Of a DNA stretch of 64,000 nt, positions 36,737 to 45,924 are shown piece by piece (positions within the stretch are counted from its first letter, which is position 1; every line of letters starts with the position of its first letter). This DNA comes from Tetragenococcus halophilus (GTDB lineage: Bacteria > Bacillota > Bacilli > Lactobacillales > Enterococcaceae). The notes below the pieces were generated by a model that worked only from the letters and a program-made list of their open reading frames with translations, was not told the DNA's origin and searched no databases. The stretch spans positions 1-64,000 of the forward strand of contig NZ_JAKEIT010000010.1 in NCBI RefSeq assembly GCF_021474685.1. The letters are read 5' to 3'. Both the position numbers and the translations under genes were made by a program.

Positions 36737-36767
36737 TTGACTTAAAGTCCAGCTTAAGTTTTATTAT
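36737..36767 (+). promoter_or_regulatory. MerR-type promoter/operator before the aldo/keto reductase
   Basis: TTGACT (36737-36742) and TATTAT (36762-36767) are separated by 19 bases, 2 more than normal, and the spacer contains the dyad CTTAA...TTAAG (36741-36745/36753-36757). This long-spacer dyad is the hallmark of promoters activated by MerR-family regulators; the CTTGACTTAAAGT start resembles the AdhR/NmlR group. No MerR gene is in the window. Confidence 0.65.
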
Positions 36768-36937
36768 AAACTTGTAACACCAAGTAGAATTAAATCAACT
36801 GACAAATAAATGACTTAATGATACAGTTGAAATTGGAAGGAGGTTTGCGTTTCAAGCAAGCACTCAAAGTAAGGTAATAATTGCTATTAAGCATCAATTT
36901 ATTTAGTAGATAAAAAATACAGAAATGGGGTAAAATT

Positions 36938-37804
36938 ATGAGTATTTTAACTGAAGAGTATACTTTATCTAACGGAGTAAAGATTCCTAAAATTGGTTTT
37001 GGAACTTGGCTTGTTGAGGATGATAAAGTAGTAGAACCGGTAAAAAATGCAATCGAGATGGGTTATCGTCATATTGATACAGCACAAGCTTATGAAAATG
37101 AGCGTGGCGTAGGTCAAGGGATCCGTGATTCTGGTATTGCGCGTGAAGATATTTTTGTTACGACAAAATTAGCTGCTGAAATTAAATCTTATGATGAAGC
37201 AGTAAAAGCGATTAATGAATCACTTGAAAAAGCTGGCCTTGATTATTTTGATCTGATGATTATTCATAGCCCACAACCTTGGAGTGATTTCCGCAATGGA
37301 GAACATTTTTATGAAGGTAATCTAGAAGCTTGGCGTGCAATGGAAGAGGCTTATAACGATGGAAAGATTCGTGCCATCGGTGTATCTAACTTTGAACAAA
37401 AAGATTTGGAAAACATTTTAGAAAATGGGACTGTAGAACCAATGGTTAACCAAGTTCTTGCACATGTAAGTAATACGCCATTTGATTTAATTGAATTTTG
37501 CCAAAAACATGATATTTTAGTTGAAGCTTACTCACCTGTTGCTCACGGTGAAATATTAGACAATAAAGAAATAAAAGAATTAGCAGAAAAATATAATGTA
37601 AGTCCAGCGCAATTAAGTATTCGTTACTGCTTACAATTAGGCTTGTTACCATTACCAAAATCTGAAAACCCAGATCATATTCGAAGTAATGCTGAACTAG
37701 ATTTTGAAATTTCTGCAGAAGATTTGAATAAAATGAAACAAATGGAACGTATTAAGGACTATGGAAGTTCTAATGTCTTCCCAGTATTTGAAAAAGGGAT
37801 ATAA
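36938..37804 (+). CDS. Aldo/keto reductase
   Basis: A 288-aa NADPH-dependent aldo/keto reductase. The catalytic tetrad is visible: D and Y in YRHIDTAQAYENE, K in VTTKLA, H in MIIHSPQPW. Signature IGVSNFEQKDLENIL follows, and LPLPKSENPDHIRSN supplies cofactor contacts. Such enzymes reduce carbonyls such as methylglyoxal or sugars. The MerR-type promoter upstream suggests induction by aldehyde or thiol stress. RBS ATGGGG is modest. The gene is followed by a DUF2255 gene 38 bases away. Confidence 0.88.
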   Translation: MSILTEEYTLSNGVKIPKIGFGTWLVEDDKVVEPVKNAIEMGYRHIDTAQAYENERGVGQGIRDSGIAREDIFVTTKLAAEIKSYDEAVKAINESLEKAGLDYFDLMIIHSPQPWSDFRNGEHFYEGNLEAWRAMEEAYNDGKIRAIGVSNFEQKDLENILENGTVEPMVNQVLAHVSNTPFDLIEFCQKHDILVEAYSPVAHGEILDNKEIKELAEKYNVSPAQLSIRYCLQLGLLPLPKSENPDHIRSNAELDFEISAEDLNKMKQMERIKDYGSSNVFPVFEKGI

Positions 37805-37842
37805 ATATTTTTGGTCAGTGAAAAACGAAAGGAGTTTTTCTT

Positions 37843-38217
37843 ATGAGCCAATGGAAAAAAGAGGAACTTGCAGCTATTGCCAAAGATAGTAGTTTGTATA
37901 TATCTATTCCTAATGCAGATGGTTCAATGCATAGTCCCACTCGTATATGGGCAGCACAAGCAGGTGACGAACTATATTGTCGAGGATATGCGGGAACAGC
38001 TGCACGCTGGTATCAGTCTGCTAAAAGAGAAGGAAAGGGACATATCTCTTCTGGTGGAATAGAAAAAGATGTCCGTTTTGAATTTGTTGATGATAAGAAA
38101 ACGAATGACCAATTGGATGAAGGCTACCGTCAGAAATTTGCCGGTAGTCCTTATCTAGAACCCATGATCAGTGAACAAGCTCGGCAAGCAACAGTTCGTT
38201 TGATCCCGAGGGATTAA
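37843..38217 (+). CDS. DUF2255-family protein
   Basis: A 124-aa protein with the DUF2255 pattern: WKKEELAAIAKDSSLYISIPNADG, SPTRIWAAQAGDELYCRGYAG and the Trp-Tyr segment AARWYQSAKREGKGHISSGG. The fold resembles flavin-binding split barrels, but no cofactor residue can be assigned. RBS AAAGGAG precedes the ATG. It is probably in the same transcript as the aldo/keto reductase. The function is unknown. Confidence 0.75.
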   Translation: MSQWKKEELAAIAKDSSLYISIPNADGSMHSPTRIWAAQAGDELYCRGYAGTAARWYQSAKREGKGHISSGGIEKDVRFEFVDDKKTNDQLDEGYRQKFAGSPYLEPMISEQARQATVRLIPRD

Positions 38218-38236
38218 TTTCCGATTTTATATTACT

Positions 38237-38283
38237 AAAAACAGCTTTCTATCAATCTAACTGATAAGAAGCTGTTTTTTTAA
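38237..38283. terminator. Terminator between the DUF2255 gene and mvaS
   Basis: A stem of AAACAGCTT arms (38238-38246 with 38269-38277) plus an inner TATCA/TGATA pairing, flanked by A and T runs, between convergent genes. Confidence 0.75.
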
Positions 38284-38291
38284 ATAAAAGT

Positions 38292-39443
38292 TTATTCATT
38301 GTAGTAACGGATCGTGTTCCTGATTTCACTGATACTATAGGGAGTTTTGTCATGAAATATCTTATCTTCACTTGTATCCAAAGTATCAGAAAACATCTCT
38401 TCGTACTGATCGATTGATAATTTTGTTCTTTGTACTAATTGTTTTTCGTGCAAATCTTTCTTTAAATATTTTTGATAGTCTTTAACTAATTTCATGCTGA
38501 AAAATTCAGCCACCGAACCTGAACCATAACTAAACAACCCGATTCGATCATTTTCTTGTAAGCTTGTACTATTTTCTAATAGAGAGATCAATCCTAGATA
38601 TAAAGAACCAGTATACATATTTCCTATTTTTCTACTATAATTGATACTTTCTTCATAGCGAGTGAGTAAACGTTCTTTTTCGTCTTCGGAAACATCGGTC
38701 AAAACTGATGTGAGAGCTTTTTTTCCCATTTTTGTATAAGGAATATGAAAAGTAAGAGCAGCATAGTCGGAAAAAGTGGTATGATTTTTTCTTTTATTTT
38801 CTTTCCAGATTTTTTGGAAAGATTGAATATAGGTCTCATTAGATAGGGGACCATCAACTAAAGGGAAAGTGTAACCGACAGGTCGCCAAAAGTCGTAAAT
38901 ATCTTGAGTTAACATCACATTGTCATCCTCAAAAGTTAAAATTTTTGGTTCAGTACTAACAAGCATTGCTACCGCGCCAGCCCCTTGAGTCGGTTCGCCG
39001 CCTGATTTCAATCCATATTTTGCGATGTCACTTGCGATAACTAAAACTTTTTTATCTGGATGCAAAGTAACATGTTCTTTAGCGAATTGTAAGCCTGCAG
39101 TAGCGCCATAACAAGCTTCTTTGATTTCAAAGGCGCGTGCAAAAGGTTGAATACCTAATAAACGGTGCAATATGACTGCCGAAGCCTTGGATTCATCAAT
39201 ACCTGATTCGGTGGCTACGATAATCATATCAATTTGGGTTAAATCAGCATCTTCTAAAATATTCTGGGCAGCATTAGCTGCAAAAGTAACAATATCTTGA
39301 GTTTTAGGCGCAAGGGCCATTTGATCTTGGCCGATACCCATGTGAAATTTAGCAGGATCTACCTTGCGTATATCAGCAAGTTCTGTCATATCGATATAAT
39401 ATGCTGAACTATAAAAACTGATCTTATCTATACCAACGTTCAT
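38292..39443 (-). CDS. mvaS: Hydroxymethylglutaryl-CoA synthase MvaS
   Basis: A 383-aa HMG-CoA synthase joining acetyl-CoA and acetoacetyl-CoA in the mevalonate pathway. The catalytic cysteine is in EIKEACYGATAGLQFA (about residue 110), the catalytic glutamate near ATESGIDESKA, and the histidine in ALTFHIPYTKMG. It is close to the enterococcal enzyme as I remember it over its full length. It is divergent from mvaE with about 175 bases between, the arrangement found in enterococci. Confidence 0.93.
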   Translation of the reverse strand: MNVGIDKISFYSSAYYIDMTELADIRKVDPAKFHMGIGQDQMALAPKTQDIVTFAANAAQNILEDADLTQIDMIIVATESGIDESKASAVILHRLLGIQPFARAFEIKEACYGATAGLQFAKEHVTLHPDKKVLVIASDIAKYGLKSGGEPTQGAGAVAMLVSTEPKILTFEDDNVMLTQDIYDFWRPVGYTFPLVDGPLSNETYIQSFQKIWKENKRKNHTTFSDYAALTFHIPYTKMGKKALTSVLTDVSEDEKERLLTRYEESINYSRKIGNMYTGSLYLGLISLLENSTSLQENDRIGLFSYGSGSVAEFFSMKLVKDYQKYLKKDLHEKQLVQRTKLSIDQYEEMFSDTLDTSEDKIFHDKTPYSISEIRNTIRYYNE

Positions 39444-39618
39444 CTTTGCTTCTCCTTTGTGTTATTTATATAATAATTTAACACACTTTGGATAAATTTA
39501 GATAGTTTCGATGGATAATTTAAAGTTTGTTAAAGAATGCTCAGTAGGTTATAAGACATTAAAAGAACTATTTGTTTTTTTAAGAAAGAATGCTATAGTT
39601 CATTTTGGAGGTGACGAT

Positions 39619-42051
39619 GTGAAAGATGTTGTAATTATTGATGCTTTGAGAACACCTGTTGGTAAATATCAAGGATCTTTAAGTCAATTATCAGCTGTAG
39701 ATCTGGGGACAGCTGTGTCTAAAAAACTTATAAATAATAATAAAAAAGCGGCCGCTTCAATCAATCAAGTTATTTTTGGCAATGTGTTACAAGCAGGAAG
39801 TGGGCAAAATCCAGCTAGACAAATTACTTTAAAGAGCGGGTTATCTGAAAGTGTGTATGCTTCTACGATCAATGAAGTTTGTGGCTCGGGAATGAAGGCC
39901 ATTTCGCTAGCTTCACAAGCTATTTTCTTAGATGAAGCAGAAGTGGTATTAGCTGGTGGTACTGAAAGTATGAGCCAGGCGCCTTATTTAAGTTATTATA
40001 ACCAAGAAGAAGATACATATTCACAACCTAAACCAGTTATGCTTTCTGATGGTTTAACTGATGTTTTTAGTGGCCAACATATGGGCCTTACTGCTGAAAA
40101 TGTAGCAGAAAAATATAATATAACAAGAAAAATGCAGGACGCATTTGCACTACGTTCACAAGAAAGAGCGGCTAATGCTCAGGAAAAAGGGTATTTTTCT
40201 AATGAAATACTGCCTCTTGATATCGCTGGAAAAAAAGTAAATAAAGATGAAGGTGTGAGAAAAGATACTTCCTTAGAAAAACTAGCAAAATTAAAAACGG
40301 TATTTAAAAAAGAAGGAACAGTGACAGCGGGGAATGCTTCTACGATCAATGATGGCGCGTCAGCTGTACTTCTTGCTTCAAAAAATTTTGCTTTAGCAAA
40401 TGATCTTTCCTATTTAGCGATTCTTAAAGATGTGGTGGAAGTAGGAGTCGACCCTAAAGTTATGGGAGTTTCTCCTATCAAAGCTATTCGTCAGTTGTTA
40501 GAAAGAAATGCATTAGCGATAGAAGATATCGATTTTTTTGAGATCAATGAAGCTTTTGCATCCTCTTCTATTGCTGTGGAAGAAGAATTAGAGATACCTG
40601 AAGAAAAAGTCAATATTTGTGGCAGTGGGATTTCTATAGGTCATGCGATTGGAGCTAGCGGCGCTCGTATCATTACAACAGCTTGTCACCAGTTAGAACG
40701 TGTGGATGGACGTTACGCTGTGGCGTCATTATGTGTAGGTGGAGGTCTGGGACTGGCGGCTTTAATTGAACGGCCAAAATCTAATAGTTCTCATAAGTTT
40801 TATAAACTAACTAGAAAAGAAAGATTAGATTTCTTAGCCTCTCAGAATAAAATGACTAGTAAGACCGCTGATGAACTAGAAAGAACCGTGTTGCCAGAAA
40901 GTATTGCGGGTAATTTAACGGAAAATCAAATTAGTGAAATTTCGCTTCCTATGGGTCTGGTTTTCAATATGTCTGTTAATCAAAAAGAATATTTTGTTCC
41001 TATGGCAACCGAAGAACCTTCAGTAGTAGCGGCTTGTAACAATGGTGTACAAATGGCTAAAAGTTCAGGTGGTTTTACCGCTGAAATGAAGAAAAAAGAA
41101 GTCCGTGGACAAATTGTTTTAATGAATGTTGCAGACAAGGGAACTATTATTGAACAAATCAAAAAAAATGAAGCAGAGATTATTTCTACTGCGGAGCAAT
41201 CTTATCCTTCTATCGTGAAACGCGGGGGTGGAGTGAAAAGAGTTGCAGTTCGTGATTTTGCGGAAGACCCCAGTTTTTTAAGTGTTGATTTAATTGTAGA
41301 TACTCAAGACGCAATGGGCGCAAACATGCTAAATACTATGTTAGAAGCTGTGGCTTCACTTTTTCGCCAATGGTTTTCTGAAGAAATTTTATTTAGTATT
41401 TTAAGTAACTACGCTACGGATGCTTTAGTAAGTGCTGAATGTTATATTTCATTTGCTAGCTTAGGAAAAGGCGATGCTGAAAAAGGAGAAAAGACAGCTG
41501 AAAAGATTGCTGCTGCTTCCAACTTTGCACAAATTGATCCTTTTCGCGCAGCTACACATAACAAAGGGATCATGAATGGTATCGACGCTGTAGTTCTAGC
41601 GACTGGAAATGACACTCGAAGTGTAAATAGCGCTGTTCATGCTTATGCGGCAAAAAATGGAAAATATCAGGGATTAAGCCAGTGGAAGGTTGAAGATAAC
41701 CAACTCAAAGGTAGCATTGAATTGCCACTTGCGCTTGCTACTGCTGGAGGTGCAACGAAAGTTTTACCTAAAGCCCAAGCAGCACTGCAAATATTGGATG
41801 TAAATGACGCAAAAGAGTTGGCTGAAGTTATTGCTTCTGTTGGATTAGCCCAAAATTTAGCTGCTCTTAAAGCCTTGGTTACTGAAGGCATTCAAAAAGG
41901 GCATATGGCTTTACAAGCACGTGCATTAGCATTAAATGTTGGTGCCAAAGACTTTGAAGTACAAAAAGTCGCCACCAAATTAAAAAGAACACAGATGAAT
42001 GAAGAAAATGCTCGAAAGATTTTACAAGAGCTTAGAAATAAGAATGATTGA
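39619..42051 (+). CDS. mvaE: Acetyl-CoA acetyltransferase / HMG-CoA reductase fusion MvaE
   Basis: An 810-aa bifunctional enzyme. GTG 39619 is chosen: GGAGGTGA sits 4 bases upstream, and the following KDVVIIDALRTPVGKYQGSL aligns with the known MvaE N-terminus; the longer frame adds 36 unrelated residues. Residues 1-390 are the thiolase (catalytic C in NEVCGSGMKAI, GHAIGASGAR, and CVGGGLGLA), about 410-810 the class II HMG-CoA reductase (ATEEPSVVAA, DAMGANMLNTM, LATGNDTR, LPLALATAGGAT, GHMALQAR). The fusion is a hallmark of enterococci and relatives. Confidence 0.95.
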   Translation: MKDVVIIDALRTPVGKYQGSLSQLSAVDLGTAVSKKLINNNKKAAASINQVIFGNVLQAGSGQNPARQITLKSGLSESVYASTINEVCGSGMKAISLASQAIFLDEAEVVLAGGTESMSQAPYLSYYNQEEDTYSQPKPVMLSDGLTDVFSGQHMGLTAENVAEKYNITRKMQDAFALRSQERAANAQEKGYFSNEILPLDIAGKKVNKDEGVRKDTSLEKLAKLKTVFKKEGTVTAGNASTINDGASAVLLASKNFALANDLSYLAILKDVVEVGVDPKVMGVSPIKAIRQLLERNALAIEDIDFFEINEAFASSSIAVEEELEIPEEKVNICGSGISIGHAIGASGARIITTACHQLERVDGRYAVASLCVGGGLGLAALIERPKSNSSHKFYKLTRKERLDFLASQNKMTSKTADELERTVLPESIAGNLTENQISEISLPMGLVFNMSVNQKEYFVPMATEEPSVVAACNNGVQMAKSSGGFTAEMKKKEVRGQIVLMNVADKGTIIEQIKKNEAEIISTAEQSYPSIVKRGGGVKRVAVRDFAEDPSFLSVDLIVDTQDAMGANMLNTMLEAVASLFRQWFSEEILFSILSNYATDALVSAECYISFASLGKGDAEKGEKTAEKIAAASNFAQIDPFRAATHNKGIMNGIDAVVLATGNDTRSVNSAVHAYAAKNGKYQGLSQWKVEDNQLKGSIELPLALATAGGATKVLPKAQAALQILDVNDAKELAEVIASVGLAQNLAALKALVTEGIQKGHMALQARALALNVGAKDFEVQKVATKLKRTQMNEENARKILQELRNKND

Positions 42052-42054
42052 AAA

Positions 42055-42087
42055 AACGACCAGGAGCAATGCTTCTGGTCGTTTTTA
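42055..42087 (+). terminator. Terminator of mvaE
   Basis: AACGACCAG (42055-42063) pairs with CTGGTCGTT, followed by a T-run, 4 bases past the mvaE stop. Confidence 0.85.
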
Positions 42088-42215
42088 AAAAAAATTGAAG
42101 AATGAAGATGAAATTTGGTTCAATTACTAAAAGATGAATAAAGAATCTCTTTTCCACTCTCTATCTTTTTAATATCAGCTAGTATTTTTGTTTACATATC
42201 AAGTTCTTTATTAAA

Positions 42216-43220
42216 TTACATACGGTTAATAATTTCTTCTACGTTTTTGATCGTAACAGAAATCGTTCCATCGGGACTGTTGATAAATTCAATCAGTTCA
42301 GGATCTCGATATACATCAAGTGGAACAACCAGTTCAATTCCATTGGAGAGTTTTAGTTTTTGTTTACCATACTTTTTCTCAGAGACTTCACGTACTTCAC
42401 GCATCATTGGTGTTTGACTGCTAAGGCCTTGTTCTTCAACTTCTTCTTCAAAAGACATTCTTGCTGTAACATTGTCTTTAAAAACTTGTTCGGCTACTTG
42501 TTTTGTATCGATTTGACCATGTTCTTCGATCGTATCATAAACAGCTTCTTTAACGTCTGCTACTAGATCATAGCTAGGCGTATTGAATTTTTCACCAATT
42601 TCTTCGGCCGTTTTTTTGATAACTTTGACATTATCTTCTAAAGAAGGGGCAGGTTGGGATTCAATGACTTTATTAGAAAAATAATTCATTTTTTCACCGG
42701 AAAAAGTATATTTTTTCTCAATGAGTTCATAAGTTAAATCTGTTAGATTGATCGTGATCCCTTCGTCTGCTTTTTGCGCTTTACCTGCTAATATGGCTCG
42801 ATTAATAATGAGATCATTGTGAATACCGTGTTCGTTTGTATCAACATAATGGGTATAACCTTCAGTATATTTAACTTTCAAAAAAGCAACGTACATTGTA
42901 GTATCAAGTTCATATAACACGACAAAGACATCACTGTCAGGCGCGTCTTCACTTTGTTGATAGCTTTCATACCAGCGAGTTACAAAAGATTGGCTAAAAT
43001 TGATGAAATTTTCCTCAGCTTGTTGACTTAATTGCGCAATTTCTGAATCTTCTGCTAAAGTTCCTGTTTTTGTTTGAGAACTGGTTAATTTTTGTATTTT
43101 TTTGATTAAATAGTCTCGAATGTATTCCGTGCTCAAATCCAATTCTACTTGAGAAAAGACAGGATCACCTGACTTTCTGTCAATAATATGCATGATCGCT
43201 TGTTTTAAATAAATATCCAT
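42216..43220 (-). CDS. Nucleoid-associated protein (NdpA/37-kDa family)
   Basis: A 334-aa protein of the bacterial 37-kDa nucleoid-associated family. The start at 43220 (MDIYLKQAIMHIIDRKSGD) follows AAAGGAAG; the 22 residues added in the longer frame lack an RBS. The acidic middle, the N-terminal 'IMHIID' opening and the C-terminal IELVVPLDVYRD and ISVTIKN segment are characteristic. It is thought to bind DNA or the nucleoid; a precise role is not established. It is convergent with mvaE and stands alone. Confidence 0.8.
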   Translation of the reverse strand: MDIYLKQAIMHIIDRKSGDPVFSQVELDLSTEYIRDYLIKKIQKLTSSQTKTGTLAEDSEIAQLSQQAEENFINFSQSFVTRWYESYQQSEDAPDSDVFVVLYELDTTMYVAFLKVKYTEGYTHYVDTNEHGIHNDLIINRAILAGKAQKADEGITINLTDLTYELIEKKYTFSGEKMNYFSNKVIESQPAPSLEDNVKVIKKTAEEIGEKFNTPSYDLVADVKEAVYDTIEEHGQIDTKQVAEQVFKDNVTARMSFEEEVEEQGLSSQTPMMREVREVSEKKYGKQKLKLSNGIELVVPLDVYRDPELIEFINSPDGTISVTIKNVEEIINRM

Positions 43221-43420
43221 AAGTGATGTCTTCCTTTCATTTTCCATCCTATAGTGTACAAAAAAATCACTTGTAAAGAAAGACAAATAGTTAAGGCAAA
43301 TTTATTTCTTAGTTATGAAATGGCTTTAATTGAATATTTTCAAAACTTTTTCGCAAAAATCTCTGTTCAACGTAGTCTTTTTTTCTTATAATCAAATAGT
43401 ATTTTTGAAAGGGGAACATT

Positions 43421-44053
43421 ATGAAGAAGAAACAATTAGCCAAATTACAACAACAATTTCAACCGTCTTTTAAATCTATACAGTCTAAGCTATTTCATAA
43501 AATGCAAGAAAAGGTTACTGCTAAGTACGGTTTCAAAGTAAAAGCATTTACGCAAACAGATCGTCCGGATGTACTGGTTGTTCGACGTTTAGATTTAGAT
43601 GATGACGCGCGAAATAAAGAAATAAATTTATCTTTAGATGAAAATTTTACGAATATGATTAAACGGATCCAAAGCGGAGAAAAAGGTTTAGGAGAACTTT
43701 TTAGTGATAATTTAGCGCAAGAAGTTGCTAGCCACTGGACTTCTGTCAACGACACAACTACGCAAAATGATAGTGTTGTAACTGAAAATGAAACAGAAGC
43801 AAAAGATCAAATGACCTTAAGTGCTTTTAAAGATGAAGTGGCAAATTACCCTAACTTCTATGTAGAAACAATTGATGATCGCTATGAAGTTAAAGAACGA
43901 ACGAAAACTGAATCTCGCCTTTTAGCAACAATTTCAACGCAAAATGAAGATGAGTATACAATCGAAACTGCTTTAAAAAGAAAATATAAATTAAAACTAG
44001 CGCTTATTCCAATTATTGAAACATTTGCTAATACACCAATTGAGAATCGTTAA
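43421..44053 (+). CDS. Conserved hypothetical protein (210 aa)
   Basis: I do not recognise the family. The gene has an AAAGGGG RBS. The N-terminus is basic and helical (KKKQLAKLQQQFQPSFKSIQSKLFHKMQEKV), the centre carries a short beta-like region (VLVVRRLDLDDDARNKEINLSLD), and residues 120-145 form an acidic, T/N/E-rich linker. There is no signal peptide or membrane segment, so it is probably cytoplasmic. It is divergent from the nucleoid-associated protein gene, and its place is in a core stretch. Confidence 0.5.
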   Translation: MKKKQLAKLQQQFQPSFKSIQSKLFHKMQEKVTAKYGFKVKAFTQTDRPDVLVVRRLDLDDDARNKEINLSLDENFTNMIKRIQSGEKGLGELFSDNLAQEVASHWTSVNDTTTQNDSVVTENETEAKDQMTLSAFKDEVANYPNFYVETIDDRYEVKERTKTESRLLATISTQNEDEYTIETALKRKYKLKLALIPIIETFANTPIENR

Positions 44054-44252
44054 TATACTGAAATCAGGATTTTATTATAACAAAGTGTTATAAATTAATA
44101 GCAGAGAAAGTCCAACCAAACAAATGTTAAAGGAATTCAAAGAAAGCTTACTTTTTATTAAAGATTATATTTTTTACGCTTGTTTTATAGACAGTTTTTT
44201 CAAGAAATAGTAGGCTAAGTTTTGATCTTAAAAAGGGTTGGATGACAAATTC

Positions 44253-44882
44253 ATGAAAAAAAAGCAGAAGTCTATATTGAAAAAAGTACTATTGTTGATT
44301 TCGATAATAATACTTACCCTAGGTGGTTATTATTTCTATAGAAATTACCAAATTTTAAAACAGGTACATCAATATGAAGACCAAGTCGCAAAAGCGGTAC
44401 AAAAAGAAAATATTCCACAGCATAAGGATTTAGTACTGGGAATTATTTTTACAGAAACCAAAGGTGAACATGATGATCCTATGCAAAGTTCTGAAAGTAA
44501 AAGCGGCTATCCTAATCAAATTGATGAATCACAAGAAAGTATTGAACAAGGCGTGGCTTTTTTAGCAGAGGCCATAAAAAAGGCGGATGCTAAAGGTTGT
44601 GATTTGTGGACTGCTGTACAAGCCTATAATTTTGGTTTGGATTATATTGATTATGTGGCAGAACACGGGAAAAATCACAGTCTAAAACTTGCAGAACAAT
44701 ATTCAAAAGATACGCTATCACCTCAACTGGGTAACACTGCGCAAACCAGATATCGCTATTTAAGCTTACATTCAGTATTTTATAATGGTGGTTACTTGTA
44801 TCATAATGGAGGAAACTTCTTTTACTCAGAACTGGTGAAAGCCAATGAGAAAAAAATAAAACAAACGGACTTTTTATTTTAA
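44253..44882 (+). CDS. Lysozyme-like peptidoglycan hydrolase, membrane-anchored
   Basis: A 209-aa protein; ATG 44253 is preferred to TTG 44238, since GGATGA can serve as its RBS, though spacing is imperfect. Residues 8-27 form an N-terminal transmembrane or signal segment. The rest is a lysozyme-like (PvaA/CwlT N-domain type) fold: VLGIIFTETKGEHDDPMQSSES holds the catalytic glutamate, and WTAVQAYNFGLDYIDYV is the second conserved motif. It probably cleaves peptidoglycan glycan strands at the cell surface. It is followed by a DUF368 gene 28 bases away. Confidence 0.8.
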   Translation: MKKKQKSILKKVLLLISIIILTLGGYYFYRNYQILKQVHQYEDQVAKAVQKENIPQHKDLVLGIIFTETKGEHDDPMQSSESKSGYPNQIDESQESIEQGVAFLAEAIKKADAKGCDLWTAVQAYNFGLDYIDYVAEHGKNHSLKLAEQYSKDTLSPQLGNTAQTRYRYLSLHSVFYNGGYLYHNGGNFFYSELVKANEKKIKQTDFLF

Positions 44883-44910
44883 AATCAATCAGGGACAGGA
44901 GAAAAAGTTA

Positions 44911-45756
44911 ATGAAAAATGAAACTAAGCCAGCGCGATTCGGCTCTAAAGACTGGATTTTACGTTTCGTTAAAGGAATGTTTATTGGCTCTGGTTTTATT
45001 TTACCAGGTGTTTCTGGCGGTGCTTTAGCCGCGATATTTGGCATTTATGAACGAATTATCAGTTTTTTAGCTCATATCACAAGAAGTTTTAAAGAGAATG
45101 TTTTATTTTTTCTTCCCGTTGGTTTAGGTGGTCTTACGGGAATATTTCTCTTATCTTTTGCCGTTAGTTTTTTATTAGGTAGTTATGCAAGTATTATTTT
45201 ATGGTTTTTTGTTGGTTGTATTGTAGGAACGGTACCGGCTTTGTGGAAAGAAGCAGGAAAAAAGGGACGTTCTAAGCGAGAAATTATTATCTTAACCATT
45301 AGTTTTATAATGGCAACGATCTTTTTATGGAAAGGCGCCAGTTTCTTTACAGAAGTTCCGCAAAATATATGGACCTGGATGCTGGCAGGGTTTTTGATCG
45401 CTTTAGGCGTCATTGTTCCTGGTTTAAGTCCGTCCAACTTTCTTATTTATATGGGAATGTATAAAGCAATGGCAGATGGTTTTAAAACTTTAGACCTTAG
45501 CGTCATTATTCCTATTGGAATTGGCGGTATTATCACTGTTTTGAGTTTATCTAAGGTGATCGATTATATCTTTAGTAAAGCTTCCCCACAGTTGTTTCAC
45601 TTTATCATGGGCGTCGTTTTTGCTTCCACGATTATGATTATACCCACAAATTATAATGGCTTTGGTGTTTTAGGCTATGGCGCTTGTGTATTAATGCTAG
45701 TTTTGGGGACAGCTTTAGGTGCTTGGATGAGTCGTTTGGAAGAGCGATATAAATAG
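44911..45756 (+). CDS. DUF368 integral membrane protein
   Basis: A 281-aa polytopic membrane protein with about eight hydrophobic segments. The repeated motifs GSGFILPGVSGGALAAIFGIYER and LGVIVPGLSPSNFLIYMGMYK define the DUF368 family, whose members are undecaprenyl-phosphate translocase candidates (PopT type) as I recall. RBS CAGGAGA precedes the ATG. It probably shares a transcript with the lysozyme-like gene, linking both to the cell envelope. Confidence 0.85.
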   Translation: MKNETKPARFGSKDWILRFVKGMFIGSGFILPGVSGGALAAIFGIYERIISFLAHITRSFKENVLFFLPVGLGGLTGIFLLSFAVSFLLGSYASIILWFFVGCIVGTVPALWKEAGKKGRSKREIIILTISFIMATIFLWKGASFFTEVPQNIWTWMLAGFLIALGVIVPGLSPSNFLIYMGMYKAMADGFKTLDLSVIIPIGIGGIITVLSLSKVIDYIFSKASPQLFHFIMGVVFASTIMIIPTNYNGFGVLGYGACVLMLVLGTALGAWMSRLEERYK

Positions 45757-45789
45757 TTGAAATAAGGCCAGCGACTGTGAGCAAAAGAT

Positions 45790-45878
45790 TTGTAAAATGT
45801 GGAGGATATGATATAATAGTACATGTAGAAAACTGTCTATTTTTTAATCGCACTGATATCATGTTGGTGCGATTTTTT
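45790..45878 (+). promoter_or_regulatory. Promoter followed by a terminator-like hairpin before dnaG
   Basis: TTGTAA (45790-45795) and TATAAT (45812-45817) are separated by 16 bases. About 25 bases after the expected start lies a hairpin (AATCGCAC 45846-45853, GTGCGATT 45867-45874) with a T-run. The order promoter, short leader, terminator, dnaG suggests attenuation of the dnaG-rpoD transcript, or a short RNA of about 55 nt. The T-run and stem are seen directly; the role is inference. Confidence 0.6.
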
Positions 45879-45924
45879 ACCGATAGAACAGCTCATCGAG
45901 CATTTCTATAGGGGGTGAGTAAAC

